Of a stretch of DNA of 35,237 nt, positions 25,785 to 33,727 are shown one piece after another. Under the pieces are notes generated by a model that saw only the letters and a program-made list of their open reading frames with translations, did not search any database and had not been told where the DNA came from. A program made the translations under genes and the position numbers. The stretch is from Acidimicrobiaceae bacterium. Its GTDB lineage: Bacteria; Actinomycetota; Acidimicrobiia; Acidimicrobiales; RAAP-2. Location: assembly GCA_003169675.1 (NCBI GenBank), contig PNAT01000031.1:1-35237 (forward strand), given 5' to 3'. Numbering within the stretch: position 1 is the stretch's first letter; every line of letters starts with the position of its first letter.

Positions 25785-26764
25785 TGGCGGACCACCAACG
25801 GCTCGGGCATTACTGAGTCGTCGTACGGCCATCCGGCGATCCGCACTATGTGGCCATCAGTGGCTACCAACCGAGCCGGAAGGCGGAGCGAGGACAACCA
25901 CTCGACCGCGTGGGTGCCCTTGACCATGGATCCAGTGGTAGCCGCGTTGGCATCCACACACGTCGCCGCCGCGACCGTCACTGTTCGCCAGACTGGTTCG
26001 GGCGGGAGACCCGTCTTTGGGTCGACAATGTGGTGGACGTCGTGGTGACCCAACTTCCATTGCCTTGACGCGATTCCCGATGTGGCTAGTCCACCCGATT
26101 TGATGGCCACCGTCTCAAGAGGATCGGCGGCTCCGCTCACGTCGGCCATACCGACGAGAAAGCCACCAGGTGGAGGTTCTCCGGCGGTTGAGATGTCCCC
26201 ACCGAGAGACACCAGTACGCCACAACCACAGGTCTCGAAGACCCGGCATGCAATATGGTCCGCCGTCAGTGCCTTGGCCGTGGCACCGAGGTCAACCAAG
26301 GTCCCGGAGGGCACCCGGAGGGTGCGGTTGGTCTCGTTGAGCTCGATACTTCGCCAACCGGGAACCGGCATCGCTTGCGGGAGGGTTCCCACAACTCCGT
26401 CGGCGATCTCAGCGAAATCTCGCCCGTAGCCAAGTGCATTCATGGCGTGGCCGACTGTCGGGTCGACAGCGCCCTCGGTGAGTTCAGCGATCCTGAGCGC
26501 GACAGTGACAGCATTGAAGAGGCATCTGCTCACTTTGACGGGCCGCCCACCAGACCGCTGCGCGTGGGAGATCTCGGAGTCGGATCGGAACCGACTGGCC
26601 GCCCTGTCAATACGATCGACCTCTTCGTGGAGAATCTCAATGGCGGGGACCAGGTACTCGACCTCGGTGACAAGGATTTCTGCGAGGCAACCGATCGCAG
26701 TCGTTCGGTAGATTTGATGCCTGTCTTGATTCACGGCGGACCGTGGCTCGAGAGAAGGCGTCAA
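25781..26764 (-). CDS. apbE: FAD:protein FMN transferase
   Basis: Attaches FMN from FAD to Thr or Ser of target flavoproteins. The 327-aa product has VDLGATAKALTADHIA (158-170), LVSLGGDISTAG (185-194), GLATSGIASRQW and HHIVDPKTGLPP, the standard family blocks, and DANAATTGSM for the metal site. No signal peptide is visible, so it should act in the cytosol. No typical FMN-binding-domain gene is in the window; the cytochrome made by the next gene is the only candidate target seen. The start is a TTG at 26764 that overlaps the TGA of the small membrane protein (TTGA); a GTG at 26734 is an alternative. Confidence 0.9.
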   Translation of the reverse strand: MTPSLEPRSAVNQDRHQIYRTTAIGCLAEILVTEVEYLVPAIEILHEEVDRIDRAASRFRSDSEISHAQRSGGRPVKVSRCLFNAVTVALRIAELTEGAVDPTVGHAMNALGYGRDFAEIADGVVGTLPQAMPVPGWRSIELNETNRTLRVPSGTLVDLGATAKALTADHIACRVFETCGCGVLVSLGGDISTAGEPPPGGFLVGMADVSGAADPLETVAIKSGGLATSGIASRQWKLGHHDVHHIVDPKTGLPPEPVWRTVTVAAATCVDANAATTGSMVKGTHAVEWLSSLRLPARLVATDGHIVRIAGWPYDDSVMPEPLVVRQ

Positions 26765-27087
26765 CTGGACCCCGTGACGACAGGCGCCAGCTGCTGTGAT
26801 TGGACAGGCGGGCTACTGGGGGGGGCCAGTTGGCCCGACGCCGAGACGTTTCCCGATGTCGACGATCCGGTCGGGGAGATGTTCGAAGCAGGCGACGACG
26901 TGCCCTGGGTGGTCGATGAGTGGCCTGGCAGGGCTTGGCTCAGGTAGAACCCCAAGGCCCCGGTGGCGGCAATGATGCCGACGCCTAGAGATTTTGTGAT
27001 CCGGGTGATTCGGCCCAACGAGGTATCCCTGCGAATGCGGGACATGCGAACCTGATCCAATGCCGACCGACGCCGTCCTTGTGCCAT
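26761..27087 (-). CDS. Small single-span membrane protein with Ser/Thr/Pro-rich tail
   Basis: A 108-aa protein not assigned to any family. It has a strongly basic N terminus (about 12 Arg/Lys in the first 32 residues), one hydrophobic span (33-52, GVGIIAATGALGFYL), and an outer tail of about 55 residues dominated by Ser, Thr, Pro, Gly and Gln. Membrane orientation by the positive-inside rule puts the tail outside. It lies between the histidine kinase and apbE and shares a four-base overlap with apbE. It could be an anchor or an accessory subunit of the cytochrome; the sequence gives no more. Confidence 0.7.
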   Translation of the reverse strand: MAQGRRRSALDQVRMSRIRRDTSLGRITRITKSLGVGIIAATGALGFYLSQALPGHSSTTQGTSSPASNISPTGSSTSGNVSASGQLAPPSSPPVQSQQLAPVVTGSS

Positions 27088-27141
27088 GGATGCAAAGGTA
27101 AGGGTTGATCCTGACGACTACATGACATGAGGGCCCGGTGA

Positions 27142-27164
27142 GGTTAAAACCTGGATAAGAACCT
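27142..27164 (-). promoter_or_regulatory. Tandem direct repeat, candidate response-regulator box
   Basis: Read on the minus strand, AGGTTCTTATCC is followed directly by AGGTTTTAACC. Two near-identical half-sites with a period of 11-12 bases on one face of the helix are the usual layout for OmpR-family regulators. The pair begins at the HK stop codon and lies about 55 bases before the small membrane-protein gene, so the regulator could start an internal transcript of the operon. GAGGTT/AACCTC at the two ends could also fold as a hairpin. Confidence 0.5.
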
Positions 27165-28477
27165 CAAATGCCCAGCTGGGCGGGTGCTGCACTTGGCTCA
27201 GTGGACAGATCGTCCGCACTACCTCGGTTGTCTTCCAACATCGTTCGGCGAGATGACACCCGGCGCCACGAGACCTGCATGCGAGCACCACCGGAAGGGG
27301 ACTCCCCGATCACCCAGGCACCATTGGTGGCCCGGACTACCGAATTCGCAATGGCGAGGCCAAGACCCGTACCGGGGCGCTCCACATCGGCTCGATGAAA
27401 ACGATCCATGACAAGTGATCTTTGATCCGGCGGGATCCCCGGTCCGTCGTCGTCCACCTGGAGCACGATCCGGTTGCCCATGGAAAGGACCCGCACCACC
27501 ACGCGACCGTTGGCCGTGGCGTATTTGCACGCATTGTCGACCAGTACACCTATCAATCGGTCAACCCACTCCAGTTCGGCGCGCACACAGTGAGGCCCTC
27601 CATCGCGTTCGTCGAAAGTCAGCTTGATTCCCCGTGTGCCGGCCAAAGCCTGGAATCGATTGGTACAGGTCTTGGCCACATCTGTCACATCGACGCTCAC
27701 ATCGGCTGGCACAGTCATTCCTTGATCATCGACCCGGGCTAACCAAAGGAGGTCGTCAACGATGTGCCGGAGACGCAATCCTTCGTCCGCCACGCGCCCG
27801 AGTACGGTCCGGTATTCGTCCGGACTGCGGGATCGTCTTAGGGCCAGAGCAACTTCTGCCTCGATCACACTGAGTGGCGTCCGTAACTCGTGGGAGGCGT
27901 CCGCGGTGAATTCAGCTTGACGACGCCGGATCACCTCCAAGGGGGCGGAAGCCCTCAATCCGATGACCAGTGAACCGGTGAACATCACAATGAGGAGCAC
28001 AAGTCCAAAAATGAGTTCAGGCGCCACCAAGGCGCTGCGCACTCGCCCTATCTGGGCGATACTCTCTCCGGCGACCAAGGTTTCCGAACCGGTTGTCTTG
28101 GTGAGAAGTCGAAACGGAGTACCGCCGATGTCGATCGTACCGACGCCCTTTCTCAATGTCGTTTGGGGAAACGTCGGCGCACCCGGAGTGAGGGGCGTCA
28201 TCGATCCCGATGGACTGACTCTCCATACGAATGTGGGCGCGTCGTCGTGATCTTGATCGCTATGGAGGAAATGAGGGGCCGTTCCGAGCCCAATGATGCT
28301 GAGTTTCCCCGCATCAGCCAACTTTTCGGAGAGGCGTACGTCGGCTTGGGCGGTGAGACGATGCACGACAACGAGATTCAGCACAAAGGCCGCAATGACG
28401 TAGCACGCCATGACGATCACGGTTGCCCTGACTGCCACCTTGGCCGCGTGCGATCGACGAGATTCGTTGATGTTCAC
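27164..28477 (-). CDS. Sensor histidine kinase
   Basis: A 437-aa membrane kinase. One span at about 13-37, an outer sensor region of some 110 residues, and a second span at about 154-174. The phosphorylated His is H196 in ADASHELRTPLS; VLVDNACKYA (N box), DDDGPGIPPDQ and GTGLGLAIA complete the ATPase domain. Only about 18 residues separate span two from the H box, so no HAMP linker is present. The outer domain has no recognised fold and includes HSDQDHDD, a possible metal-binding cluster. The GTG at 28477 overlaps the response regulator stop (GTGA). Confidence 0.92.
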   Translation of the reverse strand: MNINESRRSHAAKVAVRATVIVMACYVIAAFVLNLVVVHRLTAQADVRLSEKLADAGKLSIIGLGTAPHFLHSDQDHDDAPTFVWRVSPSGSMTPLTPGAPTFPQTTLRKGVGTIDIGGTPFRLLTKTTGSETLVAGESIAQIGRVRSALVAPELIFGLVLLIVMFTGSLVIGLRASAPLEVIRRRQAEFTADASHELRTPLSVIEAEVALALRRSRSPDEYRTVLGRVADEGLRLRHIVDDLLWLARVDDQGMTVPADVSVDVTDVAKTCTNRFQALAGTRGIKLTFDERDGGPHCVRAELEWVDRLIGVLVDNACKYATANGRVVVRVLSMGNRIVLQVDDDGPGIPPDQRSLVMDRFHRADVERPGTGLGLAIANSVVRATNGAWVIGESPSGGARMQVSWRRVSSRRTMLEDNRGSADDLSTEPSAAPAQLGI

Positions 28478-29142
28478 ATCTCCACCAATCGGTATCCAGT
28501 CCCACGCACCGTTTCGATGCGAGTATGACTTTTAGTGAGCTTGGCCCTCAGACGACCCACATGGACGTCGATCGTGTTGGAGCCCACGGCCTCAGCTTCA
28601 TCGTCCCAGACCTGTGAAGCGATCGTTCGACGAGTGACGACGTTGGGAGATCGGCGAAGCAGCAATTCGGCAAGCGCCAGTTCGGTTACGGTCAATGAAG
28701 CGACGTTGCCTCCGATCGTCAGCTCTTTCGACGCCGGATTGAAACTCAAATCACCGAGTTCAAGAACTGGGTCGACGGTAAGAGCGGGTCTCCGTTGGAG
28801 GGCATTGAGGCGGGCCAACAATTCATTGAAATCGAATGGCTTCACCAAGTAATCGTCAGCGCCGACATTGAGCCCCATGATGCGGTCCGCAGAAGTGTCC
28901 TTGGCGGTGAGCATCAAGATTGGTGTGCGAATGCGTTGTTTGCGAATGGCCTCGAGCACTTCGATTCCGCTCGCTTTGGGCATTCGCCAGTCAAGGATGG
29001 CCACGTCATATTCGTATGCCCGAAGATGGGCCATCGCAGCTTCTCCATCGGCCACTGCATCGACGACATAGCCGTTTTCGCGGAGTCCGCGTTCCAGAAC
29101 CGCCCGGAGGGATTCGTCGTCCTCGGCTACCAGCAACCTCAT
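28474..29142 (-). CDS. OmpR-family response regulator
   Basis: A 222-aa regulator. The receiver domain has the acidic pair D8/D9 in LLVAEDDESL, phosphoacceptor D51 in VAILDWRMPKASG, and the switch Lys in LTAKDTSADR. The winged-helix output domain follows (LSFNPASKELTIGG to the C terminus, with TIDVHVGRLRAKL as recognition helix region). It pairs with the overlapping kinase gene downstream. ATG at 29142 starts the family-typical MRLLVAEDD; an in-frame start 42 bases upstream is rejected. Confidence 0.93.
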   Translation of the reverse strand: MRLLVAEDDESLRAVLERGLRENGYVVDAVADGEAAMAHLRAYEYDVAILDWRMPKASGIEVLEAIRKQRIRTPILMLTAKDTSADRIMGLNVGADDYLVKPFDFNELLARLNALQRRPALTVDPVLELGDLSFNPASKELTIGGNVASLTVTELALAELLLRRSPNVVTRRTIASQVWDDEAEAVGSNTIDVHVGRLRAKLTKSHTRIETVRGTGYRLVEM

Positions 29143-29460
29143 GACACCAGCGGCCGAAGAGCGTGGCGGGAGAGCTGCCAGCAATCAAGCCCCATTGTCT
29201 TCAATCTAAACCGGAAAGCTGACAATCTGATGACGCCACCCAGCAACACCGCGACCGGCAGGGACTCGAATATTATCCGCCCCGCTTTCGCTGTGACCGA
29301 GATCTGCATCAATTACTCCGCACTCAAGCTCAACAGATCTGACTGGTGGTGTGCACCAAGTACTCATACTTCGGAGGTCGGAAGATCGAAACCTTCATCT
29401 CATCGTCAGGTTCGCTCCATACCATCGCACCGTGAGCACGATTGTCCCGCCCCGCCGAAG
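29143..29460. promoter_or_regulatory. Divergent intergenic region upstream of the two-component operon
   Basis: A 318-base non-coding stretch, more AT-rich than its surroundings. Read on the minus strand, AGCTTTCCGGTTTAGATT (29203-29220) resembles the tandem box at 27142-27164 and may be an autoregulatory site. GATAAT on the minus strand (29273-29278) is a possible -10 with no good -35. AGATCTG (29300-29306) and CAGATCT (29334-29340) form a perfect seven-base inverted repeat 27 bases apart. Frames crossing the region have no protein-like content. Confidence 0.45.
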
Positions 29461-30117
29461 GTGAGCGTCTCCCCTTCAGAGGTTCACTCAGGGGATGTCA
29501 CTTCGGTGCCCCGCCACACGCCTGGGCGCCGTGACGGAGCCGAGGGAAATGCCCGCCTGACCGGTTCCACGGCTGCCGTGCTGTTCGTGCTGCTAGTGGC
29601 GGAGGGTGTGACAGTGCTCAGCGTCAGATCGCTCCTGACCCCCCATGTGTTCATCGGAATGGTGCTGGTGCCGCCGGTCCTGTTGAAGATAGGCACCACC
29701 ACCTGGCGCTTTGTTCGTTACTACCTGGGCGCTCCCGCCTACCGGACAAAGGGTCCTCCTCCGGCGGCCCTCCGCCTCATCGGGCCGATTGTGGTCCTCT
29801 TGACCGTTGTCGTCTTCGCCTCCGGCATCGCCCTGCTCCTTGGGCCGGCATCCTGGCGGGCCAACATGCTGCTCCTGCACAAGGCCAGCTTCATATTGTG
29901 GCTGGTCGTCATGGCCTTCCACGTGCTGGGCCACTTGCTCGACACCGCCAAATTGGCGCCGCAGGACTGGGTCAGGCGCACCCGACGGCAGGTGGTGGGG
30001 GCAGGGGTGCGTCAATGGGCGCTGGCCACAAGTGTGGTCATCGGATTGGTCCTTGGCGTCATTGTGCTGCCTCGTGTCGGTCCCTGGCTCACTTCCGGCT
30101 ACCCAGGTCATCGGTGA
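29461..30117 (+). CDS. Cytochrome b561-like membrane protein
   Basis: A protein of about 218 aa with some five spans: near VLFVLLVAEGVTVLSV, HVFIGMVLVPPVLLKIG, IGPIVVLLTVVVFASGIALL, ASFILWLVVMAFHVLGHLL and LATSVVIGLVLGVIVL. Histidines at span edges (LTPHVFIG, LLLHKASF, AFHVLGHLL) could bind one or two b hemes, as in small DUF4405/b561-type proteins. The N-terminal 40 residues are polar. The start is uncertain: GTG at 29461 or GTG at 29506, neither with a good ribosome site. It is divergent from the two-component operon and may belong functionally with its cytochrome. Confidence 0.72.
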   Translation: MSVSPSEVHSGDVTSVPRHTPGRRDGAEGNARLTGSTAAVLFVLLVAEGVTVLSVRSLLTPHVFIGMVLVPPVLLKIGTTTWRFVRYYLGAPAYRTKGPPPAALRLIGPIVVLLTVVVFASGIALLLGPASWRANMLLLHKASFILWLVVMAFHVLGHLLDTAKLAPQDWVRRTRRQVVGAGVRQWALATSVVIGLVLGVIVLPRVGPWLTSGYPGHR

Positions 30118-30180
30118 AGATCGGAACGTGACGAAGAAGGTAGAGGCGCCGATGCCACAAAAGGCCCGAAGCGATGAAGC

Positions 30181-31329
30181 TCAGCATCCCAAGGCGCGCG
30201 CGATGACCAAGTGCTGGATTTCATTGGTGCCTTCACCGATTTCGAGCACCTTCGAGTCGCAGTAGAATCGAGCCACCGGCGTCTCAAGCATGTACCCGAC
30301 ACCGCCGTGGATCTGCACGGCTTCTGATGCTGCCCACGTCGCGACGCGACTTGCCTTCAGCTTGGCCATCGCCGCCTCCTTGTGGAACGGCTGACCGGTG
30401 TCACGCAGGTATGCGGCGCGGTAGGTGAGCCAGCGCGCCGCCTCAAGCTCCGTGGCAATATCGGCCAGCTTGAATTGCACTGCCTGGAACTTTGAGATGG
30501 GCTGCCCGAACTGTACGCGCTGCAGCGCGTACGCCGTCGCCATGTCGAGCACCGCTTGGGTAAGGCTAAGGGATAACGCCGCGATTGAGATACGTCCCAC
30601 CTCGAGCGTACGAAGGAACTGGGTAAGTCCCAAATTCGGGTCACCGACGAGGTGATCGTCGGGAACCCAGACGTCGTCTAGATAGAGATCACGCGTATCG
30701 AGGCCGCGCCATCCGATTCCGAGCATTTTCGGTCCCACGGTGAACCCGGGAGTGTCCTTCTCAACGACCAAGGTCGCAAACTTTGGGGTCTCACCCTCAG
30801 CCGTTTCGATACGCGCCAGCAACGTGACCCCGAACGACATGTCCGTCCCTGCGTTGGAGATGAATGTCTTCCGACCGTTGATCAACCAGCCACCGTCCCG
30901 CGACGCTGCGCGAGTGCGGATCCCACGAGCGTCCGAGCCGGCGTCCGGCTCGGTAAGGCCGAATGCACCCAGCACACTTCCCTCTGCGAGTGGTCGCAGC
31001 CAACGTTCTCTTTGCACGTCGTTGCCGAACAGGTAAAGCGGCAACGACCCGATCGTCGAATGGGCCTGCCATGCAGCGGCCACGGACTGGTCCGCCAAGC
31101 CGATCTGCTCCATGGCAGCGACGAAGCCGATTGTCGACATGCCAATCCCACCCCACTCCTCCGGGATGAGCATGCCGAGGAGTCCGAGCTCGCCCATCTC
31201 GCGGAGAAGGTCGGTCGGGCATCGCGCTTCCTCCCATGCCAGCGGGGCGCGAGGTGCGATCTCCTTCTGCGCGAAGTCACGACAAAGGGCAACGAGTTCA
31301 TGTTCGGATTCGTTAAGGGAGAAGTCCAC
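30181..31329 (-). CDS. Acyl-CoA dehydrogenase
   Basis: A 382-aa FAD enzyme introducing an alpha,beta double bond in an acyl-CoA. Family marks: GAFGLTEPDAGSDARGIRT (FAD/substrate), FISNAGTDMSFGV, RVQFGQPISKFQAVQFKLAD, and the C-terminal IHGGVGYMLETPVARFYCD. The catalytic base should be the Glu in IGEGTNEIQ, as in short/medium-chain types. The true substrate is not evident; neighbours suggest a catabolic pathway. It follows the SDR gene by 18 bases and ends convergent with the cytochrome gene. Confidence 0.95.
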   Translation of the reverse strand: MDFSLNESEHELVALCRDFAQKEIAPRAPLAWEEARCPTDLLREMGELGLLGMLIPEEWGGIGMSTIGFVAAMEQIGLADQSVAAAWQAHSTIGSLPLYLFGNDVQRERWLRPLAEGSVLGAFGLTEPDAGSDARGIRTRAASRDGGWLINGRKTFISNAGTDMSFGVTLLARIETAEGETPKFATLVVEKDTPGFTVGPKMLGIGWRGLDTRDLYLDDVWVPDDHLVGDPNLGLTQFLRTLEVGRISIAALSLSLTQAVLDMATAYALQRVQFGQPISKFQAVQFKLADIATELEAARWLTYRAAYLRDTGQPFHKEAAMAKLKASRVATWAASEAVQIHGGVGYMLETPVARFYCDSKVLEIGEGTNEIQHLVIARALGC

Positions 31330-31347
31330 GATGTGGTGAGACGACCG

Positions 31348-32280
31348 TTATGCGCCGCGTGGGGGCAGGTGTGCCAGGAAGGCTTTGGACCAGCTCAGCA
31401 GGTCGGCTGGGACGAAGTAATCAGTCTCGTCGTTGATCGTGGCCCAGTTCTCGGCGACATCCTCAACCGTCGGCTTCGGTGTTGCCGTGATATATCCCTC
31501 GGTTGAGGCGATGAAGAGACGTGCAAATCGGCCCGCGCCGGCTGTGTACATCTCGCCGCTCACGGGACACGATTCGTGGGCGAGGTAGGCGACCATCGGC
31601 GCGACCAGGTCTGGCGCCATCTGTTTCGAGACAGCGCTTCCTTCAGGCGAGTCCGCCTCGGTGCTGGGCAGGCCAGCCATGCGAGTAAATGCCGCTGGAG
31701 CGATGAGGTTGATCCTGATGCCGTGAGCGGTGCCAGCGGTCGTGAGGCTGCGCGTGAGGCCAACCACGGCCGCCTTGGCGGTCGCATAAGAGGTGTTGTT
31801 CGGAAGACCGAACATTCCCGAGGAGGTGGTCATCACGATGCGGCCGTAGCCTTGATTGACCATATGCGGCCATGCGGAACGGGTGGTGTTGAACGAACCG
31901 GCCACATGGACGGCGAGGTGACTGGCGAGGTTGTCCGAATCGGCTTCCGGAAAGCCCGCCCATCGCACGATGCCGGCATTGTTGATCAGGATGTCGAGAC
32001 GTCCGAATTGCTCAATGGCCGCATCTATGAGGGCCTGCGCGCCCGCAACCGTAGCCACGTCACTCTTGTCGGCGACGGCCGATCCGCCGGCCTCGGTGAT
32101 CTCGGCAGCGACTAAGTCCGCCACTTCGGCGTCCGCTCCAACGCCTTCCATCGACCCTCCCAGGTCGTTGACAACGACGCTGGCGCCCCGCTCGGCCAGC
32201 AACAGTGCGTAGGCCCGACCAATGCCTCGTCCGGCGCCGGTGACGATAGCGACGCGGCCCTCGAAATTGTATGTGTTCAC
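31348..32280 (-). CDS. Short-chain dehydrogenase/reductase, hydroxyacyl-CoA dehydrogenase-like
   Basis: A 310-aa SDR with the long loop of the MFE-2-type (3R)-hydroxyacyl-CoA dehydrogenases: VAIVTGAGRGIGRAYALLLAERGA, VVVNDLGGSMEG, ILINNAGIVR, catalytic Ser in MTTSSGMFG and YATAK. The extended C terminus (about residues 240-310) is also typical of that group. Together with the acyl-CoA dehydrogenase it could carry out successive beta-oxidation steps. GTG at 32280 has GAGGTG close upstream. Confidence 0.92.
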   Translation of the reverse strand: MNTYNFEGRVAIVTGAGRGIGRAYALLLAERGASVVVNDLGGSMEGVGADAEVADLVAAEITEAGGSAVADKSDVATVAGAQALIDAAIEQFGRLDILINNAGIVRWAGFPEADSDNLASHLAVHVAGSFNTTRSAWPHMVNQGYGRIVMTTSSGMFGLPNNTSYATAKAAVVGLTRSLTTAGTAHGIRINLIAPAAFTRMAGLPSTEADSPEGSAVSKQMAPDLVAPMVAYLAHESCPVSGEMYTAGAGRFARLFIASTEGYITATPKPTVEDVAENWATINDETDYFVPADLLSWSKAFLAHLPPRGA

Positions 32281-32397
32281 CCCACCTCGCCCTTCGCTAC
32301 CGCTGGTTCAAAACTTGTGCGAATTGGTCACGTCGACGGCTCGAAATACCGAATTGCAGCCGTCGGGTGGCGTACTGGCATCGATCTAGGACCGGGA
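32281..32397. other. Spacer with a stem-loop between SDR and amidohydrolase genes
   Basis: CGACGGCT (32334-32341) and AGCCGTCG (32358-32365) give a perfect eight-base stem with a 16-base loop, 33-64 bases past the amidohydrolase stop. There is no T run on either strand, so it is at best a terminator of the non-U-tract kind or a weak operator. The remaining bases would have to hold the SDR promoter; no clear -10/-35 pair was recognised. Confidence 0.35.
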
Positions 32398-33642
32398 TTA
32401 TGCGGCCACCGGGGTTTTCAATCCCAAGATCCCGGCCAAAGTCCCACCCACCATGGCAGCTCGTTCGTCGGCCGGGACGCCGACGAACAGCTCGGAGAGG
32501 AGCTGCCGGCTCCCTCGGAACGTCCCTTCGGCGTGCGGATAATCGTTGCCCCACACGATCGACGACAGCCCGGTGATATGCCGGCAGGCCACCGCAACGG
32601 GATCGTCCTGGAACGACACGTGGAACTGTCGCTTGACGTACTCACTGGGCATCAGGGGGAACGGCCACTTCTCGTTCAACCGGAACAACTGGGCCATGCC
32701 GCTCTGCTCCTCGGGCGGGCGGGCGTCGTCCCACACGCCGAGCCACCAGTCGGGGTCCTGGCCGATCCCGGTGATCCAGCACTTGTCCATGCTGCCCACC
32801 AGCGACGCCAGCCAGTACGCGTTGAACTCGATCAGTGCGAAGTGGAGGTCGGGGTAGCGCTCGGCCACGCCGCCGCCGATGAGCTGGCAGATGACCTGCT
32901 GAGGGACGATCGCTTGGTAAATCGACTGCGTGACCATTCGCTTGGCGGCCGCCTTCTCGGTCATCGGCTGGTTGACCTGCTCGGCGTTCTCCATGACGAC
33001 CTTGAGCGTGATGGCTTCCGGATCGTTCACCTTCACCCCGCCCGTCTGGGTGTGGATGAACACCTGGAGGCCATTGGCTTGGGCGGCGGCCCACACTGGG
33101 TCGAAGTCCCTCGAATAGTAGGGCTTGGGTGGCGTGGCCGGCAGCAGAATGGCCCGGAATCCGCCGGCGGCGACCCGCTCGATCTCCACCACCGCGTCGC
33201 CTACATCGCTGAGAGGAATGGGCGCCGTGGGCACAAGGCGAGAGAAGTATGGCGTGAACCGCTCCATGACGTAATCGTTGTAGACGCGGGCATGGGCGAT
33301 GGACAGTTCGTGGTCGTCGGAGTAGAGCCCGAACAGCGACAGGTTCGGATGCAGCACCCCAACATCGACCCCGTCACTCGCCAGGTCCTCGATGATCAGT
33401 TCGGGTTCGCCTTCGGGCATTCGCCCGCCCGTCTGTCGGTACCGGGAGATCGTCCACCCCTCGAACCCGGGCGTGTGGAGCCGCCGGAAGATTCGTGCTC
33501 CGCCTTCTACGAGAGGCTCAATCTCGAAGTCGTCTTCCCAGACCGCCCGATCGCGCAGGTGCTTGGGCAGGCGGGTCTTGAACAGGTCGATCGGCTCCAG
33601 GAGGTGCCCATCGGCAGAAACGACCAGTTCTTGCTGCGACAT
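32398..33642 (-). CDS. Amidohydrolase 2 family protein
   Basis: A 414-aa TIM-barrel metal hydrolase or decarboxylase of the Amidohydro_2 family. N-terminal SADGHLLEP supplies the first metal residues; QVFIHTQTGG and FHVSFQDDP lie at strand ends, and IVWGNDYPHAEGTFRGS carries the final Asp. The members closest by motif style act in the breakdown of aromatic or cyclic compounds, often as decarboxylases. ATG at 33642 has AGGAAGG about nine bases upstream. It is divergent from the cyclase gene across a palindromic operator. Confidence 0.92.
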   Translation of the reverse strand: MSQQELVVSADGHLLEPIDLFKTRLPKHLRDRAVWEDDFEIEPLVEGGARIFRRLHTPGFEGWTISRYRQTGGRMPEGEPELIIEDLASDGVDVGVLHPNLSLFGLYSDDHELSIAHARVYNDYVMERFTPYFSRLVPTAPIPLSDVGDAVVEIERVAAGGFRAILLPATPPKPYYSRDFDPVWAAAQANGLQVFIHTQTGGVKVNDPEAITLKVVMENAEQVNQPMTEKAAAKRMVTQSIYQAIVPQQVICQLIGGGVAERYPDLHFALIEFNAYWLASLVGSMDKCWITGIGQDPDWWLGVWDDARPPEEQSGMAQLFRLNEKWPFPLMPSEYVKRQFHVSFQDDPVAVACRHITGLSSIVWGNDYPHAEGTFRGSRQLLSELFVGVPADERAAMVGGTLAGILGLKTPVAA

Positions 33643-33727
33643 CGTTGTGACCTTCCTGCGCTGGGGTGCTATGCCTCAATCCTGCACCGAATGACCGATG
33701 GGGCGCACCCGGGGTACCCTTCGAAGA

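Noticed and set aside
28795-29460. Plus-strand N-terminal extension of the cytochrome b561-like protein
   Set aside because: It overlaps the response regulator on the other strand and the AT-rich intergenic region; the residues do not resemble a protein domain.
32334-32365. Intrinsic terminator
   Set aside because: The stem is good, but no T tract follows on either strand, so it is listed only as a stem-loop.
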